37,030 nt of DNA from an uncultured Bacteroidia bacterium (GCA_902774365.1 CACYHX010000044.1:1-37030); one strand, 5' to 3'. Shown: positions 1 through 7,324, numbered from the stretch's first letter. Made by a program: numbers and translations. Notes: generated by a model from the sequence alone, not told the origin.

Positions 1-420
1 CGCTGCGGCAGGCTCGGCGTAGAAGTCCTTCACGTCGTTTGTAAGTGAGACAACGCTTTCCAGCATCGGCGAGTCGATGCGCTCGCCGTTGCCGATGCCC
101 TCCAGCTGTGCCAGATCGACGGCCTTCACATCGCCAGTGACGGCAGCGGCAGCGGCCAGTTGACGCGTGAACATGTTGCGGCGGGTCATGCCTCGCATGA
201 CCGTAGGAAAGAGCGAGGCAAGCTGCTCATCGCTGAGTTGGGCAACGAGCTGCTGCAGGTCCCTGAAGAAACCGCGTTGCTGCAGCTGTGCGTCCGTCTT
301 GGGGTTCTTTACCGATTGCGGCTTGCCTTTCATGTAGGCAATGCCATTCCATGAGGAGCCGACAACTGTGCCGACCGTTCCTCTGAATCCGCCGAGGATT
401 CCTTGTTTGATTTTTCCCAT
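1..420 (-). CDS. DUF6266 family protein, partial (C-terminus beyond window edge)
   Basis: The frame is open from the ATG at 418-420 to the window edge, giving 140 codons and no stop. It starts MGKIKQGILGGF and continues with GTVVGSSWNGIAYMKG, the block shared with the two neighbouring paralogues. The GMTRRNM motif is also present. I assign it to DUF6266 (a Bacteroidota family of unknown function) from the N-terminal block; that is recalled family knowledge. It ends 26 bp after the next paralogue and probably shares its transcript, because no terminator is visible in the gap. Residues 1-30 are almost identical to the other two copies, while the rest diverges. Function unknown. Confidence 0.8.
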   Translation of the reverse strand, partial: MGKIKQGILGGFRGTVGTVVGSSWNGIAYMKGKPQSVKNPKTDAQLQQRGFFRDLQQLVAQLSDEQLASLFPTVMRGMTRRNMFTRQLAAAAAVTGDVKAVDLAQLEGIGNGERIDSPMLESVVSLTNDVKDFYAEPAAA

Positions 421-446
421 AGTCTTATTGTTTTAAGGGTTAGACA

Positions 447-1133
447 TTAGTTGTTTTTCTTTGGTGGACGGGCGGGACGGTTTACGACCCCCAACGTGCC
501 GAAACCGACAAGATAAATCTTTCGACCTGTGCTCAGCATGAATCCGCTGAAAGTGTCGGTGGCTTCGCCGTAGACGGACAGCGGGACGGTGAAGCCAGCT
601 TCACCGGATGCGCCGACTACCGCCGTGGAATTGATGAGGAAGATCTTGCGCTGCGTGACATTGGCCACAAAGATGGTCGGGTACTCGTCGGCATGGGTGC
701 TGCGCCAACCATTTTCGGAGGCCCACTGCATTTTCAGGACTGGCGACCCTTCCAAGGTGTCAGCCGACACGGTGACATCAGGAAGGTCGGCGGTCGGGGC
801 GTCGCCGATGGTTTTGAGGTTGGCCAGGTCAACAGCCTTGCTGTCGTCGGTGACAACAGGATCCTCCGCAAGCTGCTTGGCGAGCATGTTGCAGCGCGTC
901 ATGCCTTGTGGTGTTGCCGGGATCAGGAACTTCTGTTGCTCGGTGGTCAGTTGGCCGACGAGGTTCTGGACTTCCCTGAAGAAGGTGCGCTGCCTCATCT
1001 GTGCAGCGGTCTTGGGGTCTTTTTGGGACTGTGGAAGGCCTTTCATGTAGGCGATGCCGTTCCACGAGGCACCGATGACGGTGCCGACTTTGCCTTTGAA
1101 TCCGCCTAAGATTCCCTGTTTGATTTTTCCCAT
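447..1133 (-). CDS. DUF6266 family protein (second tandem copy)
   Basis: This 228-aa protein has the same opening block as its neighbours (MGKIKQGILGGFKGKVGTVI). It then shows GMTRCNM near residue 78, a YPTIFVAN strand near 151, a VYGEATDTFSGFML segment near 187-200, and a basic proline-rich tail RPARPPKK. There is no signal peptide or membrane segment. It is the middle of three tandem minus-strand copies. A terminator at 1240-1267 separates it from the upstream copy, so its own promoter should lie in 1134-1240. The function of DUF6266 is unknown; the nearby nuclease and endolysin-like genes suggest phage or island cargo, which is inference. Confidence 0.85.
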   Translation of the reverse strand: MGKIKQGILGGFKGKVGTVIGASWNGIAYMKGLPQSQKDPKTAAQMRQRTFFREVQNLVGQLTTEQQKFLIPATPQGMTRCNMLAKQLAEDPVVTDDSKAVDLANLKTIGDAPTADLPDVTVSADTLEGSPVLKMQWASENGWRSTHADEYPTIFVANVTQRKIFLINSTAVVGASGEAGFTVPLSVYGEATDTFSGFMLSTGRKIYLVGFGTLGVVNRPARPPKKNN

Positions 1134-1170
1134 GATTTGATGTTTTTTAGGTGGTTTGGAACACGATTTT

Positions 1171-1216
1171 GATTTTGTATAGTTGGTATATCGTTGGTAT
1201 ATGGTTGGTCTATACC
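1171..1216. repeat. Short GTTGGTATAT-type repeats between DUF6266 genes
   Basis: The motif GTTGGTATAT occurs at 1182-1191 and again, overlapping variants, near 1193-1202, followed by GGTTGGTCTATACC. The repeats lie upstream of the middle DUF6266 gene on its template side. They could be regulator sites or slippage; nothing more is visible. Confidence 0.35.
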
Positions 1217-1239
1217 TGACTCATACCAGAAACCGCCCT

Positions 1240-1267
1240 AAAAAAGCCGTCCTGACGGGCGGCTTTT
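1240..1267 (-). terminator. Rho-independent terminator after third DUF6266 copy
   Basis: An 11-bp stem (AAAAGCCGTCC at 1242-1252, GGGCGGCTTTT at 1257-1267, one G-T pair) closes a TGAC loop. On the minus strand it is followed by a T-run from the six A at 1240-1245. It lies 22 bp past the stop of the gene at 1289-1963. Confidence 0.8.
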
Positions 1268-1288
1268 GGGCGTGTGTCCGAAGAAGGT

Positions 1289-1963
1289 TTAGGCGTTCTT
1301 CTTGGGCGGACGGGCGGGACGCTTGGTGACTGCCATCGTGCCGAAGCCAACGAGGGCGATCTTGGAGCCGTTGAGCAGCATGAAGCCGCAGAAGGTGTCG
1401 GTGGCTTCGCCGTAGGCGGACAGGCCGACATTGAAGGAGGCCTCACCCGTTGCGCCGAGGGCCGTGGTGGAGTTGACCAGGAAGACTCTTTTCTTTGTGG
1501 TGTTCGCCACGAATACCGTCGGGTATTCAGCGGCGGCAGCGGTGCGGGCATCGGTGTCGCCATTCCAGGAGATGGTCAGGTTCTCACCTGCGGCGGTGAC
1601 AGTGACGGCGGGCAGTTCAGCCGTGGGAGCGTTGCCGACGGTCTTGACTTCGGTGAGGTCAACGGTCTTGGTGTCGCCATCGATGACCTTGCCTTCGGCG
1701 AACTGCTGAAGGAGCATGTTGCGGCGCGTCATGCCCTTGGGCGTAGACGGGAAGAGGAACTCCAGCTGCTCGTTGGAGAACTGGCCAACGAGGTCCAGGA
1801 GCTCTCTGAAGAAGCCGCGTTGCGTCTGCTGTGCGGCGGTGTTGGCATTCCTGACGGATTGCGCGATGCCACGCATGTAGGAAATGCCGTTCCACGAGGC
1901 ACCGATGACGGTGCCGACTTTACCTCTGAATCCTCCGAGGATTCCTTGCTTGATTTTACCCAT
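1289..1963 (-). CDS. DUF6266 family protein (third tandem copy)
   Basis: This 224-aa paralogue is the first of the minus-strand series to be transcribed. It shares the opening MGKIKQGILGGFRGKVGTVI, then GMTRRNM, a YPTVFVAN strand, AYGEATDTFCGFML, and the RPARPPKK tail. It lacks a signal peptide. The C-terminal half looks beta-rich, with repeated hydrophobic strands. A terminator follows directly, so it may be expressed apart from the other two copies. Family assignment is by recognition of the N-terminal block; role unknown. Confidence 0.85.
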   Translation of the reverse strand: MGKIKQGILGGFRGKVGTVIGASWNGISYMRGIAQSVRNANTAAQQTQRGFFRELLDLVGQFSNEQLEFLFPSTPKGMTRRNMLLQQFAEGKVIDGDTKTVDLTEVKTVGNAPTAELPAVTVTAAGENLTISWNGDTDARTAAAAEYPTVFVANTTKKRVFLVNSTTALGATGEASFNVGLSAYGEATDTFCGFMLLNGSKIALVGFGTMAVTKRPARPPKKNA

Positions 1964-2094
1964 GATAATTGAATTTTAGGGGTTAATAAATGAGTTAATT
2001 ACTGGCCGTCACCATCATGGGCAGCGCTGCAGATCATAATCTTTATATTGTTTTTCCTCTGCGGCGTTAATCGCCTGTTTTGGTGACGGTTGGG

Positions 2095-2102
2095 CAAAAA
2101 TA
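2095..2102 (-). promoter_or_regulatory. -7 box for the DUF6266 gene at 1289-1963
   Basis: On the minus strand this reads TATTTTTG, a match to the Bacteroidota -7 consensus TAnnTTTG. No clear TTTG -33 box is seen. It would give a leader of about 125 nt before the ATG at 1963. Confidence 0.4.
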
Positions 2103-2189
2103 AGCGGATTGTGGCGGAAGGGTGGTTTCTTGATTGTTTTTGATTGATTTTGACCGATTTTGATCGGATTTTGTGGGGATTATTTGTAA

Positions 2190-2197
2190 TACTTTTG
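2190..2197 (+). promoter_or_regulatory. -7 box for the nuclease lipoprotein gene
   Basis: TACTTTTG matches TAnnTTTG and lies 25 bp before the ATG at 2222. A TTTG at 2170-2173 could be the -33 box, although the 16-bp spacing is slightly short. Confidence 0.55.
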
Positions 2198-2221
2198 CGC
2201 TGGTACTAAAACAATTGGATT

Positions 2222-2854
2222 ATGAAAAGACTAATGGTGCTGGCAGTTGCGCTTCTTATGCTTTCTTGCGGATGCCAGCAGAAGACAGAAAGCAGACTCC
2301 CCCGGCCTTCGGCCACCCCCTCTCAGAGGGGGACGATGAGCCGCATGGGGGCAAGTGTAACCGGATGCCTTTCGGGAAGTGACAGCGTGAAAGTGTTCCT
2401 GAAGGTGAGCCGAGTCATCGACGGCGACACTTTTGAGGGCCGGTTGGATAATGACGGCAACCCAGGTGTAAATCCGTGGGCGCAGCAGCTGACCAAGATT
2501 GTGGTCCGTATCAACGGCATCGACGCGCCTGAGCGCGGACAGTTTTACGGGGATGTGGCCACACTGCATCTGCAGTGGCTCATCAGCGGGAAGGCCGTAG
2601 GCCTGAAGCTGAAGCAAAAAGATATGTACGGGCGATGGATAGCGACGACCTATCAGGACGGCGCTGACATCGGCGCGGAAATGCTGAAGGAGGGTTTAGC
2701 TTGGCATTATAAGGAGGTCGACGGCAATCCGCGCTACGCTCAGCTGGAAGCTGAGGCGAAGCTGGCCGGATTGGGTTTGTGGTGCGATGACAGAGCCGTT
2801 CCCCCTTGGGAATGGCGAAGGATGAGCAAATACGAGCGTGATGCCTACAGATAA
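2222..2854 (+). CDS. Thermonuclease-like (SNase) lipoprotein
   Basis: This 210-aa protein starts with a lipoprotein signal (MKRLMVLAVALLMLSC, likely lipidated at Cys16 or Cys18). A Ser/Pro-rich linker follows at about 20-50, then a staphylococcal-nuclease fold from about 57. Motifs are VIDGDT (65-70), VRINGIDAPE (95-104), MYGR (135-138) and the terminal PPWEWR. Arg96, Glu104 and Arg138 match the catalytic Arg-Glu-Arg of the family, and Asp67, Asp69 and Asp101 fit calcium binding. It should cleave DNA or RNA outside the cytoplasm, anchored to a membrane. The linker is encoded by a palindromic repeat at 2297-2332. The stop at 2852-2854 touches the ribosome site of the next gene, so the two probably share an mRNA. 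Confidence 0.88.
   Translation: MKRLMVLAVALLMLSCGCQQKTESRLPRPSATPSQRGTMSRMGASVTGCLSGSDSVKVFLKVSRVIDGDTFEGRLDNDGNPGVNPWAQQLTKIVVRINGIDAPERGQFYGDVATLHLQWLISGKAVGLKLKQKDMYGRWIATTYQDGADIGAEMLKEGLAWHYKEVDGNPRYAQLEAEAKLAGLGLWCDDRAVPPWEWRRMSKYERDAYR
2297..2332 (+). repeat. Palindromic repeat inserted in frame in the nuclease gene
   Basis: Two hairpins lie back to back: GGCC-TTC-GGCC (2304-2314) and CCCCCTC-TCA-GAGGGGG (2316-2332). The encoded peptide LPRPSATPSQRG lies in the flexible linker after the signal sequence. It resembles dispersed palindromic repeats I recall from Bacteroidota genomes, a recollection rather than a search result. Confidence 0.65.
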
Positions 2855-2865
2855 GGAGGTGCGAG

Positions 2866-3228
2866 ATGGAACTTTCAAAGTTGTCAATGGAACGGCTGGA
2901 AGGCGTGGATGAACGCCTGAAGGCCATCGTGATCGAGTGCGCTGCGCGTTGCCCGTACCCGTTTAACGTGTCGGAAGGGCTGCGAACGAAGGAGCAGCAG
3001 CGCGAGTATGTGAGGCAGGGCAAGTCACGGACGATGAACAGCAAGCACCTCACAGGGAAAGCGGTTGACCTGTACCCTCTGACGATGAATCGGAAGCAGG
3101 TGGATTGGTCCAGGTTCGAAGAGTTGGCCGACCTGATGTTTCAGGTGGCCAGAGACCAGGACACAGAAATCGTCTGGGGTGGTAATTGGAAGACCTTCGT
3201 CGACAAGTGCCACTTCGAGCTGAAATAG
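2866..3228 (+). CDS. M15 family peptidase, endolysin-like (L-alanyl-D-glutamate peptidase type)
   Basis: This 120-aa single-domain protein has the M15 zinc-peptidase pattern: SEGLRTKEQQ (36-45), SKHLTGKAVDL (59-69), WGGNW (104-108) and DKCHFEL (113-119). His61, Asp68 and His116 should bind zinc and Asp113 should be catalytic. Their spacing (7 and 3 residues) is the same as in phage T5-type endolysins. It should cut peptidoglycan cross-bridges. There is no signal peptide, as in phage endolysins that need a holin; no holin is visible nearby. An unusually strong ribosome site for this phylum, AAGGAGGT at 2853-2860, sets the start at 2866. Confidence 0.88.
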   Translation: MELSKLSMERLEGVDERLKAIVIECAARCPYPFNVSEGLRTKEQQREYVRQGKSRTMNSKHLTGKAVDLYPLTMNRKQVDWSRFEELADLMFQVARDQDTEIVWGGNWKTFVDKCHFELK

Positions 3229-3274
3229 ACGGAGTCATCATCAAAAAAAATACATTTTTTCATTTTTTTCGGGG

Positions 3275-3310
3275 AAGCCCTCGCCATGATGGTGTAGGGC
3301 TTTTCTATTT
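3275..3310 (+). terminator. Rho-independent terminator after the endolysin-like gene
   Basis: AAGCCCT (3275-3281) pairs with AGGGCTT (3296-3302), with an inner GCC/GGT pairing, and a T-rich tail follows (TTTTCTATTT). Confidence 0.7.
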
Positions 3311-3363
3311 CTTCACTCTGAAGAATTGAGACGATTGCGCCCAAGGTCGTCAACGAGGTGGTT

Positions 3364-3439
3364 AAAAAAGCAAGTTCCCTAACGGCAAACGGAGACCCGC
3401 AACGGCGGGACGTAGTTTATTTAGGGGCTTGGCTTTTTT
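3364..3439 (+). ncRNA. Candidate structured RNA with terminator-like closing stem
   Basis: A long closing stem pairs AAAAAAGC...AAG...CCCTAA (3364-3382) with TTAGGG...CTT...GCTTTTTT (3421-3439). Inside is a perfect hairpin, CCCGC (3396-3400), loop AACG, GCGGG (3405-3409). The segment ends in six T. It lies between a terminated plus-strand gene and a convergent minus-strand gene, where a plain terminator would not need about 36 unpaired bases in the interior. I recognise no Rfam family. It could be a small RNA or an elaborate terminator. Confidence 0.4.
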
Positions 3440-3477
3440 AGGCACCGTACCCAAGAGGATAAGAATAATCGTTTAGG

Positions 3478-4089
3478 TTACAAATCGCTTTTGGCCTTTT
3501 CTTTGAATGCAGCAGCTTGTTTATAACTTGCGTTGTCAAAATACAAAAGGACTACTTCATTTGACAATACGCCCCCATCTCTACACATTATTTCTAATTG
3601 AATCCAACCGTCTTTAAGCATCCATTTTGCTCCACATTTTAATTCAACATTGTCAGAAAAATCATCAATGGCTTTGCCATAGGAATTATATGGACTGACA
3701 ACAATTCCATAAGTACAGGTATATTGAGGAGGGGCATCTTTGACATATGTAGGCTCTCCATATTTCTTTATCAGTGAAGCTTTCAGGTCACTATAGTTTT
3801 TTCTTACTTCTTGCATATTAGTACTTGAAGGGAAAATAACTCCAACCTTATAAACTTTTTTGTTTTCGCATACAGCGACAATAGAACATCCTTTATACCC
3901 AGCAAATGTTCCGTCAAAATAATAGTTTTCATCTTGATCGCCGAAACACTCTAATCCTTTCTGTACCATCTTCGCAGAAAACGAAGAATTGCTTCCTGTG
4001 ATAGGCACACCTAAAAACGTAACATGTTGACTATAACACAATTGAAAAAGAATGCAAAAGACCGCTAATAGTATTCCTTTCTGTTTCAT
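3478..4089 (-). CDS. Secreted protein of unknown function
   Basis: The ATG at 4087-4089 gives MKQKGILLAVFCILFQLCYSQ, a good type I signal peptide with the YSQ ending typical of Bacteroidota. Longer upstream starts would bury it, so I chose this one (203 aa). The mature part is beta-rich (VTFLGVPITG..., IVAVCENKKVYKVGVIF, WIQLEIMCRDGG, VVLLYFDNASY) and contains a segment KASLIKKYGEPTYV. It resembles anonymous secreted proteins of gut Bacteroidales that start with a GVPI/GIPI strand; I know no function. The gene stands alone on its strand. Confidence 0.75.
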   Translation of the reverse strand: MKQKGILLAVFCILFQLCYSQHVTFLGVPITGSNSSFSAKMVQKGLECFGDQDENYYFDGTFAGYKGCSIVAVCENKKVYKVGVIFPSSTNMQEVRKNYSDLKASLIKKYGEPTYVKDAPPQYTCTYGIVVSPYNSYGKAIDDFSDNVELKCGAKWMLKDGWIQLEIMCRDGGVLSNEVVLLYFDNASYKQAAAFKEKAKSDL

Positions 4090-4194
4090 TTTTTTATTAT
4101 GATTTGTGTTTGCAAAATAACGACTTTTTGCTGAAAAAAAGTAAAATATCATTGATTTTTTTGGCAGAGGGTAATTGTGACGGTGATACGGAGC

Positions 4195-4697
4195 GGAGCG
4201 ACACCTTTCCGAACTTTCGATTTAGGGTGGCGGTTGGGGACGATGGTGGTACAGAGCGAAGCGGTAGCGGAGCGACACCTTTCCGAACTCTCGACTTAGG
4301 GTGGCGGTTGGGGACGATGGTGGTACTGGAGCGAAGCGGTAGCGGAGCGACACCTTTCCGAACTTTCAACTTAGGGTGGTTGGTGGGGGTTGATGGTGGT
4401 ACCAGAGCGGAGCTTTGCGGAGCGACACCTTTCCGAATTCTCGACTTAGGGTGGCGGTTGGGGACGATGGTGGTACTGGAGCGAAGCGGTAGCGGAGCGA
4501 CACCTTTCCGAACTTTCGACATAGGGTGGTTGGTGGGGATTGATGGTGGTTGGCCAGAGCGGAGCTTTGCGGAGCGGCCTTTTCCGAACATTCGACATAG
4601 GGTGGTTGGAGGGGATTGATGGTGGTCGCCCAGAGCGGAGCTTTAGCGGAGCGACACCTTTCTGAACTTTCAACTTAGGGTGGTTGGAGGGGTAAGT
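4195..4697. repeat. About 6.6 tandem copies of a 74-77-bp repeat
   Basis: Units begin GGAGCGACACCTTTCCGAA at 4195, 4269, 4344, 4419, 4494, 4571 and 4648 (last copy partial). Unit lengths are 74, 75, 75, 75, 77 and 77 bp. Each contains TTAGGGTGG (or ATAGGGTGG) and GATGGTGG, with two alternating ends, GAGCGAAGCGGTAGC and AGAGCGGAGCTTTGC. Because 75 is a multiple of three, open frames run through on both strands, but the peptides are compositionally odd and I do not call a gene. A short related piece (GGTACAGAGCGAAG) occurs at 11910-11923. Confidence 0.85.
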
Positions 4698-5350
4698 GGT
4701 GGAACTGAGCAGGCGAGCCGCCTGCGTGCCGTGCGTTGGGAAAAACCGAAAGGGGGAAAAGCGCCTGCGGCCCAATCACGCGGGAGTTTCAGCAGAACGA
4801 CAAACACTGCGCCCAAGAACTACGACTGCGATGAGAACGACTGCGCCCCGTTCGCGCCAGGGAGCCCGACCCGCCCGACAGGGCAGGCACCAGTATTGCC
4901 ATCGCGGGGAGAGGTGGCAACGATGAGGGGGCGAAACACGATGCGCTTTAGCGCTCCGACAAGGGAACCGCCGGGCGGGCGACCAAGCAGGGGCGCAAAA
5001 CTAAAGGGGCGCGGCTGCACCCGACAAAGAGATGCGAGGAACGAGAACCGCTTAGGGGGTACGGGGGCGGCCAAGAAAGCCCCGAGCGAGCAAGGAGCCA
5101 CGAAAGCGGCTGGCCTTGGAGCCGCTGACGCTCGTCTGGAGCCGCGCCAGTGGAGCGCAGCGGAACGAGTGTCGCGGGACAGACGAAGGAAGCGGCGGTG
5201 TTGCGCAAGGCCGCTGATGAAAGCAAAAGCGCACGGAGCTTGCGGAGCTCAGCATTTTGTTTTCATCAACGCTCGTTATAGCCTTGCGCACACCAAGGCA
5301 GGCGCAAGAAGCGGCGACGCAGGGAACACCGAGGCGGGGATGGGGTGGTG
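4698..5350. other. GC-rich tract without a convincing gene
   Basis: The tract is clearly richer in G and C than the island that follows. Several frames on both strands stay open, as expected from composition; none shows a domain, ribosome site or balanced amino-acid content (mostly Arg, Gly, Ala, Pro). It contains imperfect inverted pieces such as GCACGGAGCTTGCGGAGC. It may be a noncoding or decayed segment of a mobile element. Confidence 0.5.
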
Positions 5351-5363
5351 AATTTTTATTCTG

Positions 5364-5403
5364 CAAATAATTGGCAATATTTTCGGATATTGCCAAAAAT
5401 TTG
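5364..5403 (+). repeat. 40-bp palindromic repeat, copy 1 (probable abiE operator)
   Basis: Perfect 10-bp arms, TTGGCAATAT (5371-5380) and ATATTGCCAA (5387-5396), lie in a 40-bp stretch that recurs with two mismatches at 11829-11868. Here it sits directly upstream of the -7 box at 5404-5411, covering the -33 region, so a bound protein would block transcription. AbiEi-type antitoxins are known to repress their own promoter through inverted repeats; that AbiEi is the ligand here is inference. Confidence 0.65.
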
Positions 5404-5411
5404 TATTTTTG
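5404..5411 (+). promoter_or_regulatory. -7 box of the AbiE-type operon
   Basis: TATTTTTG matches TAnnTTTG. It starts 26 bp before the ATG chosen at 5430 and directly follows the palindrome. Confidence 0.65.
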
Positions 5412-5429
5412 CAGACGAAAAAAACAGCT

Positions 5430-6161
5430 ATGGAAAGAATGATACAGAATAATGAAATAATACAGCATTTCATGCCAATGGGGTTGTTCAAGACCTCTGA
5501 TATTGCGGCTTGGTTTCGCGAATCGGAACCTGATCTGAAGGACTCCTCCATCAACTGGCGCGTGTATGTGTTGGTGAAAGACGGAGTGTTGTCACGTGTT
5601 TCAAAAGGGGTCTTCAAGATTGGGGAAAGCCGTTCGTATAATCCAGTTGTAGATGCAAAGCTGAAAAAACTGGCCAAGACTGTCGGGAAGCAGTTCCCGT
5701 TTGCTGAGTTTTGTCTTTGGGATACAGCTTTAATCAACAATTTCTCACAGCATCTGACCGCTCAAGGCTTTTATGTGGTTGCTGTTGAAAAGGATGCCGC
5801 CGAATCGGTTTTTCATTTCCTATTGGAGAAAATGAAAAATGTGTATTACAACCCGACAGATGATGTGATTGACAACTATCTGTATCTGAGCGACACAAAG
5901 CCTGTGGTGGTGAAGAACATGGTCTCGGAGGCACCGACTGAAACGGTTGAGGGAGTGAAAGTCCCTTCGCTTGAAATGATTCTGGTGGATCTTTTCTGTG
6001 ACAAACGCCTGTTCAAAGCTTACCAAGGTAACGAGCTGACGCATATCTACAGGAATATCTTCAGCCAATACTCCGTCAATATGACGAAGGTGGTTAGATA
6101 TGCGGCAAGACGAGGTAAAAAACCTGAAATTGAAGAGTTTATAAAAAGTTTAGAATTATGA
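5430..6161 (+). CDS. DUF6577 / AbiEi-like antitoxin and transcriptional regulator
   Basis: This 243-aa protein starts at the ATG at 5430; a further upstream TTG overlaps the -7 box and is unlikely. The N-terminal third has a winged-helix pattern (LFKTSDIAAWF, SINWRVYVLVKDGVLSRVSKGVFKIG). The remainder is the AbiEi-like domain with FCLWDTALINNFSQH, VEGVKVPSLEMILVDLFCD and a closing helical segment. In AbiE systems this protein neutralises the nucleotidyltransferase and represses the operon. The stop overlaps the toxin start by 4 bp (ATGA), which implies translational coupling. I use DUF6577 because the order winged helix, then PSLEMILVDLF, fits that Bacteroidota variant; AbiEi-like would be equally fair. 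Confidence 0.8.
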   Translation: MERMIQNNEIIQHFMPMGLFKTSDIAAWFRESEPDLKDSSINWRVYVLVKDGVLSRVSKGVFKIGESRSYNPVVDAKLKKLAKTVGKQFPFAEFCLWDTALINNFSQHLTAQGFYVVAVEKDAAESVFHFLLEKMKNVYYNPTDDVIDNYLYLSDTKPVVVKNMVSEAPTETVEGVKVPSLEMILVDLFCDKRLFKAYQGNELTHIYRNIFSQYSVNMTKVVRYAARRGKKPEIEEFIKSLEL

Positions 6162-7219
6162 TTGACTATAACGCTATTGATATTCATTGGATAGAAAAAG
6201 TATCCAAGGCGAACCGCAAAGCTGACATGACTTTGGTTGAGAAAACCATCAGGGCATTCGTCTTGCTTGAAGGACTTGCTGCGGCAGGCTTGCCGTTTGT
6301 TTTCAAAGGCGGTACTTCGCTTATGCTATTGACTAAATCCAGCAAGAGGATGTCGATAGACATTGATATCATCATGCCGGATGTTCCTGTGCATCTGACG
6401 GAAACGCTGGAAGCCGTTGCTCAGAAGCAAGGTTTTGTTCGGGTGGAGCCACAGGAACGCAACGGTGTGGCCAAGGTGCCGAAGATGCATTACAAGTTCT
6501 ATTACAAGCCCATACACCGCACAGCGAACGATGAGGATTTTGTGTTGCTTGACATACTTACTGAGCAAGTTCCGTATGCCGACATCAAGCAGGAGAAAAT
6601 CACATCAAGATTTCTGCCGATGGTAGAACCGATGACCATGGTAGAGATGCCCAGTGCCAATGACCTGTTGGGCGACAAACTGACTGCCTTTGCACCAAAC
6701 ACGACGGGCATTCCTTACTTCAAACACGGCAACAGCATGAATATGGAAATCAACAAGCAGCTTTATGACGTGGCCTGTTTGTTTGACTTGTTCGATGACC
6801 TTAATGCCGTTAGAAACACCTTTGAAAAGATTGCAGGCAAAGAATTGACTTACAGGGAAGGCGACAACATCACTACAAGGGACGTGTTGGATGACATTTT
6901 CCAGACCTCGTTGTGCATCAGCACCCGTGGTATGCTGGGCGAAGGTATGTTTGACGAGTTGATGGCGGGTATTAAGCGGGTGAACGGTTTCATCTTCTCG
7001 GAGCCGTATCAGATTGACAAGGCGATTGTTTGTGCCTCAAAAGCAGCGTATCTTTCCGCATTGATCAAGAGTGGTGCATCGGAGTTTGAGCGATTTGGCG
7101 ATTCTTCGCAAATCAAGGACTGGCAGATTGAACAGACGGAATACAACAAACTGAACAAGCTGAAGAAATCGAGTGCAGAGGCGTTCTTTTATTGGTATAA
7201 GGCGTGTGCGATGGAATGA
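6158..7219 (+). CDS. AbiEii/AbiGii-type nucleotidyltransferase toxin
   Basis: This 353-aa protein has the nucleotidyltransferase core FKGGTSLMLLTKSSKRMSID (49-68): GGTS at 51-54 and the metal-binding acid pair Asp68 and Asp70, with Arg64 and Ser66 as in the family. A later LLGDKLTAFAP block carries the conserved lysine of motif III, followed by KQLYDVACLFDLFDDL. Family members transfer nucleotides to RNA targets and halt growth on phage infection unless neutralised. It overlaps the antitoxin gene by 4 bp. All core residues are present, so I expect it to be active. It ends 191 bp before the next operon, which has its own promoter. Confidence 0.88.
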   Translation: MIDYNAIDIHWIEKVSKANRKADMTLVEKTIRAFVLLEGLAAAGLPFVFKGGTSLMLLTKSSKRMSIDIDIIMPDVPVHLTETLEAVAQKQGFVRVEPQERNGVAKVPKMHYKFYYKPIHRTANDEDFVLLDILTEQVPYADIKQEKITSRFLPMVEPMTMVEMPSANDLLGDKLTAFAPNTTGIPYFKHGNSMNMEINKQLYDVACLFDLFDDLNAVRNTFEKIAGKELTYREGDNITTRDVLDDIFQTSLCISTRGMLGEGMFDELMAGIKRVNGFIFSEPYQIDKAIVCASKAAYLSALIKSGASEFERFGDSSQIKDWQIEQTEYNKLNKLKKSSAEAFFYWYKACAME

Positions 7220-7316
7220 GAATTATAAAATACCTAAGAAAAACAGGAATTAAGGAGAAAAATGAATAGTTATAATCTGTACCTATGAAGTTACAATATG
7301 TTTCGCTTTAATTCTA

Positions 7317-7324
7317 TATCTTTG
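7317..7324 (+). promoter_or_regulatory. -7 box of the four-gene operon
   Basis: TATCTTTG matches TAnnTTTG; no clear -33 box is seen. It predicts a leader of about 80 nt before the ATG at 7411, so the operon is transcribed apart from AbiE. Confidence 0.6.

Noticed and set aside
4195-4697. CRISPR array
   Set aside because: The whole unit is repeated; there are no unique spacers.
4680-5351. Long open frame through the GC-rich tract (223 codons)
   Set aside because: Amino-acid content is dominated by Arg, Gly, Ala and Pro, the opposite strand is equally open, and no domain, signal or ribosome site is visible.
5404-5429. TTG start for the AbiEi-like gene at 5409
   Set aside because: It falls inside the -7 box and would lie upstream of any likely transcription start.
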